From DAOTWY01 sp003696565 (GTDB lineage Bacteria; Chloroflexota; Anaerolineae; Aggregatilineales; Phototrophicaceae): a stretch of 64,000 nucleotides of DNA. How positions within the stretch are numbered: position 1 is the first letter of the stretch; each line of letters begins with the position of its first letter. Below the pieces are notes generated by a model. It searched no databases. It was not told where the DNA came from and saw only the letters and a program-made list of their open reading frames with translations. Below, in pieces: positions 42,626-51,374 of this stretch. The stretch lies in assembly GCA_034435635.1 (NCBI GenBank), contig DAOTWY010000040.1, positions 1 to 64,000 on the forward strand. Direction: 5' to 3'. The translations under genes were made by a program, and so were the position numbers.

Positions 42626-43575
42626 TGTATCACATCCTTATACCAGACAATGTGGACAGCAGCGCAATTGAACTCTTGCAAAAAGTTGATACTTTCCAGG
42701 TCAATGCCCCTGGTAAATTAAGCCGTGAAGATGCCCTTGCTGCTGTGGCAAATGCCCACGCCATGATCATCCGTAGTGCTATCACGGCTGACGCTGAGTT
42801 GCTCAACGCTGCCCCTAATCTAAAAATGATTGCTCGTGCAGGTGTTGGGGTAGATAACGTTGATCTTCAGGTTGCGACTGAACGCGGTATCGTTGTGATG
42901 AATACCCCAGACGGCAACACAATTTCCACCGCTGAGTTTGCCTTTGGTCTGATGCTGGCTCTCGCTCGTCACATTCCCTTTGGCGATCATTCCATGCGTC
43001 AGGGTAAATGGGATCGTAAGGCATTTATGGGGGTGGAGTTGCGCGGAAAAACACTCGGAATCATTGGCTTTGGACGCATTGGGCAGACTGTTGCCAAACG
43101 TGCATTGGCTTTTGATATGACCGTCATCGCACATGATCCCTTTGTCAAACAGACAGATTTAAACGTCGAATTGGTTGATCAGGATACACTTTATAGTCGG
43201 GCGGATTTCATCACACTCCATACTGTCATCACAGATGAAACCCGCTGTATGATTAATGCGCAAAGCCTCGCAAAAATGAAGCCCGGTGTACGCATCATCA
43301 ACACAGCCCGCGGCGCGCTTATTGACGACGCTGCTCTAGCAGAGGCTCTTAACCAGGGTAAAGTTGCTGGTGCTGCATTGGATGTGTATCATCAAGAGCC
43401 GCCTCCTCAAGATCATCCATTGCTGAATCATCCCAACGTGATCCATACCCCGCACCTGGCTGCTAGTACCTCTGATGCACAGATTCAGGTCGCCGTGGAT
43501 GCGGCGCAACAAGTGATTGATGCACTGACCAAAGGCGAATATCGAAACGTTGTCAATCCTGATGTTCTTAAATAA
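42622..43575 (+). CDS. serA: D-3-phosphoglycerate dehydrogenase-like, short form
   Basis: 317 residues, ATGA overlap with the aminotransferase gene. D-2-hydroxyacid dehydrogenase fold: ARAGVGVDNVDLQVAT (about 72-87), NTISTAEFAFGLMLALARH, the NAD-binding GKTLGIIGFGRIGQTVAKRA (about 142-160), INTARGALIDDAALAEAL (Arg about 230), ALDVYHQEPP (Glu about 262) and HTPHLAAST with the catalytic histidine (about 281). It lacks the C-terminal ACT domains of long SerA, so it is probably not serine-inhibited. SerA oxidises 3-phosphoglycerate with NAD. A hydroxypyruvate reductase role is an alternative. Confidence 0.85.
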   Translation: MMYHILIPDNVDSSAIELLQKVDTFQVNAPGKLSREDALAAVANAHAMIIRSAITADAELLNAAPNLKMIARAGVGVDNVDLQVATERGIVVMNTPDGNTISTAEFAFGLMLALARHIPFGDHSMRQGKWDRKAFMGVELRGKTLGIIGFGRIGQTVAKRALAFDMTVIAHDPFVKQTDLNVELVDQDTLYSRADFITLHTVITDETRCMINAQSLAKMKPGVRIINTARGALIDDAALAEALNQGKVAGAALDVYHQEPPPQDHPLLNHPNVIHTPHLAASTSDAQIQVAVDAAQQVIDALTKGEYRNVVNPDVLK

Positions 43576-43579
43576 TTCG

Positions 43580-43600
43580 GGGGCGTAAGCCCCTTTTTTA
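43580..43600 (+). terminator. Terminator of the serA pair
   Basis: GGGGC (43580-43584) pairs with GCCCC (43589-43593) around GTAA; seven T follow. Confidence 0.85.
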
Positions 43601-43773
43601 TTACCCCAAATGCTTGTCACCAACAATACATACGATACTCCTTAAACATATTTAAATCATCCCCACGCTACACATAATGATTAATTTCTTAAGCTGTGTT
43701 TTAGTGCAGTTTTATAAAATATAGTGTATAATTTGCACAAAAATCTAATTATTTTAGAAAACGGAATCTCGCC

Positions 43774-44991
43774 ATGCTAAACACACAGTTACATACTCAG
43801 GATTACATCGATTTAGAAAATCAATACAACGCCCGTAACTATAAACCGCTTGACGTGGTCTTAGAACGTGGTGAGGGCATTTGGGTGTGGGATGTAGAAG
43901 GAAACAAATATCTTGATTTCTTAAGTGCCTATTCTGCCGTTAACCAAGGGCACGCTCATCCGCGCATTTTGAACGCCATGATTGAACAGGCAACCAAACT
44001 CCCGCTTACTTCCCGTGCTTTTCGCAATAATCAACTACCATTGTTGGCAAAACAATTGTGCGAATTACTCGGCTATCAAAAAATGCTCCCTATGAATAGC
44101 GGGGCAGAGGCAGTAGAAACCGCCATCAAAATGAGCCGTAAATGGGGATATAAAGTCAAAGGCGTGCCAGAAGGTAAGGCAGAAATTATTGCATGCCATG
44201 GGAACTTTGCCGGACGCACCACAACCATTATCAGCTTTAGCGATGAGCCGCAATATCAAGACGGGTTTGGTCCTTTTACACCTGGTTTCAAACTTGTACC
44301 GTATGGTGATGCCGAGGCACTCCAAGCAGCGATTACCCCTAATACTGTCGCGTTTATTGTTGAACCGATCCAAGGTGAGGGTGGGGTAATCGTCCCACCA
44401 GAGGGCTATTTGAAGCGTGTACGTGAAATTTGCACACAGCACAATGTTTTGCTTATCACCGATGAAGTACAAACCGGATTAGGACGCACCGGGCGGCTGT
44501 TAGCATCTCACTGGGAGGAGATTCGCGCTGATGTTGTGACACTCGGCAAAGCCTTATCTGGTGGATTTTATCCGGTCTCTGCTGTTTTAGCCGATGATAA
44601 CATCATGGGTGTGTTTAACCCTGGCGATCATGGATCAACCTTCGGTGGCAATCCCTTGGCGGCTGCAATCGCACGAGAAGCACTTCATGTCTTAATTGAT
44701 GAACGCCTGCCGGAAAACGCAGACGCAATGGGGACTTATTTAATGACCTCTCTACGGCAAATCAACAGCAAGCATATTAAAGAAGTGCGTGGCAAGGGCT
44801 TACTCATCGGCGTAGAATTGAACGAACAGGCTGGCGGGGCGCGTCGTTTTTGTGAGGCATTAATGCACGAAGGCTTGCTTTGTAAAGAAACACATCATAC
44901 TGTGGTACGCTTTGCCCCACCGCTGACAATCACTCGTGATGAGATTGATTGGGCACTTGAACGCATCGAGCGCGTTTTCATGATGGACTAA
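43774..44991 (+). CDS. rocD: Ornithine aminotransferase
   Basis: 405 residues, the normal length of RocD. Class III PLP aminotransferase: ENQYNARNYKPLDVVLERG at the start is characteristic of ornithine aminotransferases, then FLSAYSAVNQGHAHPRI, PMNSGAEAVETAIKMSRKWG, the DEVQTGLGRTG block with the PLP aspartate, TLGKALSGGFYPVSA with the catalytic lysine, and GDHGSTFGGNPLAAAIA. It converts ornithine to glutamate semialdehyde, linking arginine and proline catabolism. A TATAAT box lies about 45 bases before the ATG. Single-gene unit. Confidence 0.94.
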   Translation: MLNTQLHTQDYIDLENQYNARNYKPLDVVLERGEGIWVWDVEGNKYLDFLSAYSAVNQGHAHPRILNAMIEQATKLPLTSRAFRNNQLPLLAKQLCELLGYQKMLPMNSGAEAVETAIKMSRKWGYKVKGVPEGKAEIIACHGNFAGRTTTIISFSDEPQYQDGFGPFTPGFKLVPYGDAEALQAAITPNTVAFIVEPIQGEGGVIVPPEGYLKRVREICTQHNVLLITDEVQTGLGRTGRLLASHWEEIRADVVTLGKALSGGFYPVSAVLADDNIMGVFNPGDHGSTFGGNPLAAAIAREALHVLIDERLPENADAMGTYLMTSLRQINSKHIKEVRGKGLLIGVELNEQAGGARRFCEALMHEGLLCKETHHTVVRFAPPLTITRDEIDWALERIERVFMMD

Positions 44992-45014
44992 CAATATACT
45001 CACCAGCAATACCA

Positions 45015-45041
45015 GGGCAGGGTTAACATCCTGCTCTTTTT
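45015..45041 (+). terminator. Terminator of rocD
   Basis: GGGCAGG (45015-45021) pairs with CCTGCTC (45030-45036, one G-U), then TTTTT. Confidence 0.75.
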
Positions 45042-45183
45042 GATTCTATCAATCTTGTCGTATTCAAAGCAGCAAGTTACTACCCATTTGGGTGGGTACA
45101 GCCTATACACAAAGACGATGCGCTTATCTACTCAATCGTGGCATCCTAAAAGTGCAAATCACGTTTTAGGAGTTCAGTTAAAA

Positions 45184-46056
45184 ATGACGAATTTATTCAA
45201 GCAATTGTCAGATGCAATGGCTGATACTGTGCAAGCGGTGTCTGCTGGGGTTGTTCGTGTAGAGGGGCGTAAGCGCATGGCGGCAACGGGTATCGCATGG
45301 CGTGATGATGTGATTGTCACGGCGCATCATGTGCTTCGCCGTGATGAAGGTATACAAGTCGGCTTGCCAGATGGTACGGTTGTTCCTGCAACGCTCATTG
45401 GGCGAGATCGTTATACTGATTTAGCAGTTCTGAGGGTAAAAGCAGAGCTAACACCATTAACACAAGCCGCACATACACCAGTGGTTGGGCACTTAGCTCT
45501 CGCGCTCGCCAGACCAGGCGATCAGATTCAAGCAACGCTTGGTCTGGTTAGTGCAATCGGCAGTGGGCGCATGCAAGGCTTAATTCAAACTGATGTGCTG
45601 ATGTATCCAGGGTTTTCCGGCGGACCATTGGTAGATGCTACTGGTACAGTTTTGGGGATGAACACCTCGGGCTTTTCACGCGGGGTTAGTATTGCTATTT
45701 ACACAGAAACCATTAACCATGTGGTCGATACATTGCTAGAGCATGGGCATATGCGCCAGGGATTTCTAGGTATCGGCGCGCAGCCTGTCCGCTTACCTGC
45801 CGCACAAGCGGAGACATTGAATCAAGAAACAGGCTTGATGATTGTTTCTATTGAGCCAGAAAGTCCAGCGGAGAAAGGTGGGCTAATGCTGGGCGATATT
45901 ATTGTCACGTTGGATGGTGAGCCAATCCCTCATCTGGATGCCTTGTTACTTCAGTTGAGTGGCAATCGTGTCGGGCATCAAGTTCCGGTTCAGGTTATAC
46001 GCGGTGGTAGCTTGCAAGATGTTCCTGTCACCATTGCCGAAAAACCATCGCCATAA
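45184..46056 (+). CDS. HtrA/DegP-like serine protease without signal peptide
   Basis: 290 residues from the ATG at 45184, preceded by AGGAG (11 bases); the longest frame's 48 extra codons start at an unsupported TTG inside the rocD terminator. Trypsin-like domain about 15-190 with the complete triad H49 (VTAHHVL), D79 (YTDLAVL) and S145 (GFSGGPLVD). A PDZ domain follows (about 195-285; GFLGIGAQPV and PAEKGGLMLGDIIVTLDGEP). Most HtrA proteins are exported, but here no signal peptide or anchor is visible, suggesting a cytoplasmic location or unusual export. Confidence 0.88.
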   Translation: MTNLFKQLSDAMADTVQAVSAGVVRVEGRKRMAATGIAWRDDVIVTAHHVLRRDEGIQVGLPDGTVVPATLIGRDRYTDLAVLRVKAELTPLTQAAHTPVVGHLALALARPGDQIQATLGLVSAIGSGRMQGLIQTDVLMYPGFSGGPLVDATGTVLGMNTSGFSRGVSIAIYTETINHVVDTLLEHGHMRQGFLGIGAQPVRLPAAQAETLNQETGLMIVSIEPESPAEKGGLMLGDIIVTLDGEPIPHLDALLLQLSGNRVGHQVPVQVIRGGSLQDVPVTIAEKPSP

Positions 46057-46096
46057 TATGCACTTTCACAATCGCATATTGCTCACGTGGTAAGAC

Positions 46097-46155
46097 ATCC
46101 TGCACACTCATGTGCCCCCCCATACATAGGGTAACCAAACGCTAGTGTGCAGGAT
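46097..46155. terminator. Long-loop inverted repeat between convergent genes
   Basis: ATCCTGCACACT (46097-46108) and its exact complement (46144-46155) are 35 bases apart in the 126-base gap. They may form a shared terminator, although no U-tract follows on the + strand. Confidence 0.45.
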
Positions 46156-46182
46156 TTACCCCGTAGCAACTTTGGGTGAATG

Positions 46183-47331
46183 TTATTCTCCCAGTGCTGT
46201 CCAGGCAGGATATGATTCCGCTGGTAACGCATTATTCTGGACTAACACCAATTGAGGAATACCCATGTCGGTGCTTGCCCATACACTGCGAGGAGAGACA
46301 TCGCCATTACGGGTGTCTACGAAGAACAACGTATTGCCGTCCAGCGCAACAAAACCATCTTTTGTGCCATGGATTTGTGGATTGATAAACGCGCTTTGTA
46401 ACACATCTGTCAGCGTGCCATCTCGATCAAGTATGCGCCAATGCACGGTGTTGGCTTCGTCACGCTCACGGATCAGCAATCGCTCTCCGTTTTGAATAAA
46501 ATATACACCAGAGATATGACCGTCTGGGGTGTGGTATACCACCGTGTTATCAACCAATATCACATTGGAAGCTTCCCCCGTTTCCTGAGGTAACGCCGCA
46601 AACTGGGGGGCGTTAAGGGCATAAGCGTTTTCCCCTGTTACGGCAAAGTGATCCCTCACCAACGAGAAAGGCTGAGCAGATAAGCTGACACGATCTGTTC
46701 CAGAATCCCAAATATATGCCGGATACTGCGGTAGTATTTCCTCGTCATAGTTGATTGCTGCAAAGCTCACCTGTTCTCCATCAAAATCGAAAATGACCGG
46801 GATAATTAAATCCCAATCAATAATCTGTGCGGGGGTGTTTTGGTAAGAGAGTTTCTCAATCACCGTGTCAATCTGATAATCCAGAATGACCACCTCCCAA
46901 CCAAACTCACCGCCGGTAGCGCGCTCATCCAGCACATAACCGAAAGCTGCCCGGTTATGCGCTTCATCAAACATGGCTGCAACAGGGAACACATCTAACT
47001 GTGTGGCTTGTACGCTTGCAGGTAACGGGTAACCTGCGACATCACTCCGTATGGCAACATCATAAATAAACAATTGACGATTTGGTGTTTCTAGCATGGT
47101 ATCGGATGCGATATAAGCAATATATCGCCCAGAAGCAGAGACGGCAATCTGTTGACTGATGCTGTTGTATGCCGGATTAAGTTCAATATGGATGGTTGCA
47201 TTGGTTTCTCCAAATGGATTGACCAGATATATCTGACCGTTGTTATAAACCCAGGATGTCCAACTATCCTGTGCTTGAACAACTGAAAGACTTAGAAGCA
47301 GTAAAATTACCGCAACAAAGCGTTTAATCAC
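46183..47331 (-). CDS. Secreted propeller-like (PD40/WD-type) protein
   Basis: 382 residues from the GTG at 47331, which is preceded by AAGGAG at six bases; the frame could start five codons earlier. Signal peptide ends near residue 21 (LSVVQAQ). The mature protein has repeated blocks of four beta strands with patterns such as VSASGRYIAYIAS, DEAHNRAAFGYVL and TKDGFVALDGN, typical of TolB/PD40-like propellers. No catalytic residues or anchor are seen. Similar in build to 10606-12534 but without SH3. Probably secreted; role unknown. Confidence 0.68.
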   Translation of the reverse strand: MIKRFVAVILLLLSLSVVQAQDSWTSWVYNNGQIYLVNPFGETNATIHIELNPAYNSISQQIAVSASGRYIAYIASDTMLETPNRQLFIYDVAIRSDVAGYPLPASVQATQLDVFPVAAMFDEAHNRAAFGYVLDERATGGEFGWEVVILDYQIDTVIEKLSYQNTPAQIIDWDLIIPVIFDFDGEQVSFAAINYDEEILPQYPAYIWDSGTDRVSLSAQPFSLVRDHFAVTGENAYALNAPQFAALPQETGEASNVILVDNTVVYHTPDGHISGVYFIQNGERLLIRERDEANTVHWRILDRDGTLTDVLQSAFINPQIHGTKDGFVALDGNTLFFVDTRNGDVSPRSVWASTDMGIPQLVLVQNNALPAESYPAWTALGE

Positions 47332-47472
47332 AGTTTGCTCCTTCACTTAAAACTGTTGCCTAAAACTGTTACCCCAATCATACCGCATGGTTTGGGGGTT
47401 TACTTTACGTCTTACCTACGCCGTAGGGGAATAGCCGCTTTTTTTTGTGTAAAGCTCTTGCTAGGATAGGCG

Positions 47473-49005
47473 ATGTTTGTATCCTTAAACATAGATAAAC
47501 AGCTTATGCGTTACTTTGTAGCTTTTATTCTCATTTTATTGTCGATGGGTAGTTATGCTAGCCAGCACTCCCAGGGGAATCCAACACCGATACCGGTGAC
47601 TCCCATTGTGACATCACAACCAACGGCTGTTCCTATCACGCCGCTTTTTACGTCTACACGAACACCTACGCCATCATTAACTTTTACACCGACGGCATCA
47701 CCAACGCCGACACTGACCCCTACACCCACACAACCATTATGGACACTGACTCCGGCGCGCCCTGCCAATATTCCGACATTTCAACATGTCCCTGCGTCGT
47801 TTTCTGCCAATGATGGGTGGAGTTGTGGGGATTTCCCTTGTGAGGATGATATTGCGGGGTTTCTCCAGCGTATTCAAGTGCCATCAGGATATGTGTTAAG
47901 TCATGTTGGACGCTTTCCGGGGCAGCCAATGCAAATCGCTTATGATGCAGATGGCAGACTCTATGGTACAGTCATAACTGATCCGGTAGCACGCACAGGA
48001 GCAGTGTATCGTTTGATGGAAAATGGTGAGGCGCAGCAGGTTAGCCCTATTTTTGTCTCACCGGTTGGCTTGGCTTTTCAACCAGGGACAGATGTGCTGT
48101 ACGTTAGCGGACGTGTGAGCTTAGAACAGGGTGGAGCGATTTGGCGTGTCGAAGAGGATGGTCAAACCAGTGTAGTGGTTGGCGATTTACCCTGTTGCTT
48201 TCAGATCATTGATAATCAACCGAATGGCATGGTATTTGGTTCTGATGGCTTGCTTTATATCGGCGTAGGATCGTTGAGCGATCATGCTGAACCGATTAAC
48301 CCAGCGACTGAGCGCAACCGCGAACTTGTCCCACTAGAAGCGTCGATCTTGCGTATTAATCCACATACAGGAGAAGTTAGTGTATATGCGGAAGGTATCC
48401 GTAATCCCTATGATGTGACTTTTGACTCGCAAGGGCAGCTTTATGCAACGGATAATGGGTTGCTATCTGGCGCAGGTGACCGTGTGTTACAGGTGGATTC
48501 CGGCGGGCATTATGGATGGCCCTATTGGCGGGGGCGTGGGTGTGAAGAGTGCCCTTTGCCCACCCGTGCTATTGATATTCAACCGGATTGGGTGCGCTTT
48601 CCAGATTATACTTTGCCGCGTGGTATTGTTGCCTACACCGGTAACCAGTTCCCGCCCAATGTGTTTGACAGCATTTTTGTGGCTTTATGGCATAACACGC
48701 CCAATGCTCAACGGATTGTGCGGATTGACCCTGCAACAGTGCCTACTGATCCAGAATTATTGCGGACGTATGAACCCGAACCCTTTGTTACTGGGTTAAT
48801 CCGCCCGGTGGATGTGGTTGTTGCACCAGATGGGGGGCTAGTTATAGCGGATTTTGTTTATGGGCATGTTTGGCGGGTGGATTTTGCTGGGTTGGAGGCT
48901 GTTGGTCCGCTACCAGCTGGCTTTTCACCAGTTACAGCAGAAGCAACTGAAGCTGTTCAACCGGCTGAGTCATCAATTTTTGTTACGTCCACCCCACGCC
49001 CATAA
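47473..49005 (+). CDS. Secreted sorbosone-dehydrogenase-like (PQQ-type) propeller
   Basis: 510 residues; AGGATAGG before the ATG at 47473 (an ATG at 47506 would give a shorter signal peptide). Signal peptide to about residue 30, then a Thr/Pro spacer (about 32-100) and a six-blade propeller of the soluble glucose/sorbosone dehydrogenase (GSDH) family (about 115-490), including PNGMVFGSDGLLYIGVG, RNPYDVTFDSQGQLYATDNG, HYGWPYWRGRGC and RPVDVVVAPDGGLVIADF. These enzymes oxidise sugars with PQQ, but PQQ-binding residues were not verified. The cysteines at CCFQ and CEECP could be disulphide-linked. Confidence 0.82.
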   Translation: MFVSLNIDKQLMRYFVAFILILLSMGSYASQHSQGNPTPIPVTPIVTSQPTAVPITPLFTSTRTPTPSLTFTPTASPTPTLTPTPTQPLWTLTPARPANIPTFQHVPASFSANDGWSCGDFPCEDDIAGFLQRIQVPSGYVLSHVGRFPGQPMQIAYDADGRLYGTVITDPVARTGAVYRLMENGEAQQVSPIFVSPVGLAFQPGTDVLYVSGRVSLEQGGAIWRVEEDGQTSVVVGDLPCCFQIIDNQPNGMVFGSDGLLYIGVGSLSDHAEPINPATERNRELVPLEASILRINPHTGEVSVYAEGIRNPYDVTFDSQGQLYATDNGLLSGAGDRVLQVDSGGHYGWPYWRGRGCEECPLPTRAIDIQPDWVRFPDYTLPRGIVAYTGNQFPPNVFDSIFVALWHNTPNAQRIVRIDPATVPTDPELLRTYEPEPFVTGLIRPVDVVVAPDGGLVIADFVYGHVWRVDFAGLEAVGPLPAGFSPVTAEATEAVQPAESSIFVTSTPRP

Positions 49006-49012
49006 TTTGAGA

Positions 49013-49975
49013 TTAAAGTGTGGGATAATCCAGAAACAAAACTTCTAACGCTAGCCGTAGGTTAAGGCTGATTCCAAGCTGACGTTGAAAAGTCTGTGTT
49101 GCGCGTATAGCTTTTAATACATCTGCACGGGTGATCTGATAGGCGAATTGTTCTAACGTCGCTTGACGATCAATGTTGCAAACTTTGACCGGGCTGCCTT
49201 CAATCATCAGCAGCAAATCACGCCAATACGTTAACCATAAATCAATTAGTGGTATTAAAGCGAGCTTGTCTTTACTGAGGTCATCTGCTATGTGGAAACG
49301 TTCAATGCGGTTCGCGCGGATAATCCCGTCCAGAAGGTCAAGTGCTTGGGTGCGCTGCTCTAAAATGGTGGGGTCTTGTGCCGCTTGTATTGCCCAGCCA
49401 ATCCGCCCCCCGCTAAACCGTCCGAGCAATGTCGCTGTTTCCTCATCGGTATGATAGTGCTGTATTAGGGTATCCCGAATCACAGCCGCTTCTACTGGAC
49501 GTAGATAGATTGTTTGCACACGGCTGGTTATGGTAGAAAGCAGGTTTTCTGTGGATTCAGCTAATAAGATCAAAATGGCATAGGGTGGGGGTTCTTCTAG
49601 TGTTTTGAGCAGGGCATCCTGTGCGCGCGGTTGTGCATGGTCAAAATCTTGAAAGATGGCGATGCGATACCGCCCTTCATAGGGCTTCATGGCGATGCGA
49701 TTTGCGACAGCACGAATAGACTCAATCTTCAGGGTTCCGGTACGTGGGTCTGTTTCAGAATAGATAATATCTGGGTGATTGCCGGTCATAATGCGTTTGC
49801 GGCATCGTTCATCTTGACAGTTAAGCGCAATGGCGAAAGCATGGGCAAGGGTATTCTTACCAATAGAAGATGTGCCAGTAAACAAATAAGCATGACGGAT
49901 GCGATTATTTTGCATCCCACGTTGAAGATATTCCACTGCCCAATCGTGCCCGTGAATACCCCATGAATTACTCAT
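49013..49975 (-). CDS. holB: DNA polymerase III delta prime subunit
   Basis: 320 residues, normal for HolB. AAA+ fold: YLFTGTSSIGKNTLAHAFA is the Walker A-type motif (about 29-47), CQDERCRKR retains two cysteines of the zinc module, LKIESIRAVANRI and DALLKTLEEPPPYAILILLAES (Walker B/sensor region, about 110-130), TITSRVQTIYL is the SRC-like sensor 1 loop. The C-terminal helical collar domain follows. It is the clamp-loader wrench subunit in DNA replication. Start in a four-base overlap with the upstream DinB gene, so it is the last gene of that operon. Confidence 0.9.
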   Translation of the reverse strand: MSNSWGIHGHDWAVEYLQRGMQNNRIRHAYLFTGTSSIGKNTLAHAFAIALNCQDERCRKRIMTGNHPDIIYSETDPRTGTLKIESIRAVANRIAMKPYEGRYRIAIFQDFDHAQPRAQDALLKTLEEPPPYAILILLAESTENLLSTITSRVQTIYLRPVEAAVIRDTLIQHYHTDEETATLLGRFSGGRIGWAIQAAQDPTILEQRTQALDLLDGIIRANRIERFHIADDLSKDKLALIPLIDLWLTYWRDLLLMIEGSPVKVCNIDRQATLEQFAYQITRADVLKAIRATQTFQRQLGISLNLRLALEVLFLDYPTL

Positions 49976-50427
49976 ATCGCTGCTAACACCTGTTTGATCT
50001 GATCAACATGTAACCAACCATGATCACCAAAATAACTGACGAGGCTCCCTAATGAGATGATACCACGTTCAGGATGATGCCCGGTGCGTTCCAAATCAGC
50101 AGGGGAAAGTGATTCAAGCAACCGTGCTAATCGTAAATGTACACCACGGATAATCGCAAGGGATTCATCGATTTCTGCGTGGGTAGAATCCGCGGTTTTT
50201 GCCCAGTCATCTTGTTCAAATGGTTTGAGCATGGGATGATCTTCTAGCAGAATCAGCTTAAAGCGGATGAACAAATTCATTTGTGAATCTGCTAAATGAT
50301 GGATATTTTGGGCGATTGTCCATTCCCCAGGGATGTAAGGGGTCGTTAGTTGTTCTGCCGTTAAGTGTTGAACTAGTGTTTCTAAAGCATTTGGTAGAGA
50401 CCGAATGCGTTCGATTGGCTCTTGCAT
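49972..50427 (-). CDS. DinB superfamily protein
   Basis: 151 residues. Four-helix-bundle DinB fold with the metal triad: NIHHLADSQMN (about 44-54) and GDHGWLHVDQIKQ (about 134-146) provide the histidines. The family contains thiol-dependent transferases and metal enzymes, often with unknown substrate. Middle gene of a DinB-DinB-holB operon; starts one base from the upstream gene and overlaps holB by four. Paralogous to the gene immediately upstream. Confidence 0.88.
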   Translation of the reverse strand: MQEPIERIRSLPNALETLVQHLTAEQLTTPYIPGEWTIAQNIHHLADSQMNLFIRFKLILLEDHPMLKPFEQDDWAKTADSTHAEIDESLAIIRGVHLRLARLLESLSPADLERTGHHPERGIISLGSLVSYFGDHGWLHVDQIKQVLAAI

Positions 50428-50906
50428 TAAAATGCTCCTGCATGACGAATTGCTTGGATTTGCTCTAGGTGTTCTTCACCATGTTGTGCATAAGAATACA
50501 ACACGTCATACAGAATCACATCCCCGATTTGGCGATGATGTGCTGGGCGCAACCAATCTGTATCTGGGATATTTTCCATCAGATAAGCCCAGTGATGATG
50601 CAATCCAGCTAATAAGGTTAGGCTATCATGCAGCTCAGCTTTGGTTGCTTCTGGAGTGGTTGCCCATAAATCTTGGTCAAAAGGTGGAATATGTGGGTTA
50701 TCCTCTAAGAGGATACGCTTGAAGCGATAATAAGCGTTCATGTGAGCATCTGCCAGATGATGCACGATCTGGGCGATTGTCCATTCGTGCGGGTCAACTC
50801 GTGTGGTCAGTTGCTCTGGAGATAAATCCTGTACAGCTTGTCTTAAACGAGATGGAAATTGACGAATTTTCTTAATGAGTTTTTGGCGTTCTTCTGGTGT
50901 TGGCAT
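50427..50906 (-). CDS. DinB superfamily protein
   Basis: 159 residues, GAGAG before the ATG. DinB four-helix bundle with the histidines in IVHHLADAHMN (about 45-55) and YAQHGEEHLEQIQAI (about 141-155). Clearly a paralogue of its downstream neighbour, from which it differs mainly in the N-terminal 20 residues (basic, KKIRQFPSRLRQ). First gene of the - strand operon; divergent from the FKBP gene across 87 bases. Substrate unknown. Confidence 0.88.
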   Translation of the reverse strand: MPTPEERQKLIKKIRQFPSRLRQAVQDLSPEQLTTRVDPHEWTIAQIVHHLADAHMNAYYRFKRILLEDNPHIPPFDQDLWATTPEATKAELHDSLTLLAGLHHHWAYLMENIPDTDWLRPAHHRQIGDVILYDVLYSYAQHGEEHLEQIQAIRHAGAF

Positions 50907-50993
50907 AAATTGCTCTCATCAGGATATAATTTAAGCGTTTCGACGGAGCTAGATCAGTAACTTAAACCTATCATATCATAATTAGGATGACAC

Positions 50994-51371
50994 ATGAGTA
51001 AACAATTTTTGATTGAGAATGCTAAAAAAGAAGGTGTTGTTGTCACCGAGAGCGGCTTACAATACCAAGTTGTTGTACAAGGCACAGGTCCTAAACCGGC
51101 AGATGCCAATGCAGAAGTAGAAGTACATTATAAAGGGATGCTGATTGATGGAACAGTTTTTGATAGCTCTTATGATCGTGGGGAGACGATTACGTTCTTT
51201 TTGAATCAGGTTATTCCTGGATGGACAGAAGGGGTACAACTAATGCCTACTGGCTCCAAATATGTCTTCTATATTCCTTCAGAACTAGGATATGGTGCGC
51301 GTGGTGTGCCGGGGGTGATTCCGCCGAATGCGACATTAATTTTTGAAGTTGAATTAATAAAGGTATGGTAA
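50994..51371 (+). CDS. FKBP-type peptidyl-prolyl isomerase
   Basis: 125 residues. FKBP fold about 15-125: VTESGLQYQVVVQGTG, VEVHYKGMLIDGTVFDSSYD, FFLNQVIPGWTEGVQLMPTG, YVFYIPSELGYGARGVPG, IPPNATLIFEVEL, with the active-site aromatic and Asp residues in place. It has no signal peptide or lipobox, so it is cytoplasmic and accelerates proline isomerisation in folding. It is three bases ahead of the beta-glucosidase gene and likely first of a short operon. Confidence 0.93.
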   Translation: MSKQFLIENAKKEGVVVTESGLQYQVVVQGTGPKPADANAEVEVHYKGMLIDGTVFDSSYDRGETITFFLNQVIPGWTEGVQLMPTGSKYVFYIPSELGYGARGVPGVIPPNATLIFEVELIKVW

Positions 51372-51374
51372 TTC

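Noticed and set aside
45040..45183. TTG-started N-terminal extension of the HtrA-like protein
   Set aside because: It begins at the end of the rocD terminator, lacks a ribosome site and does not look like an export signal.
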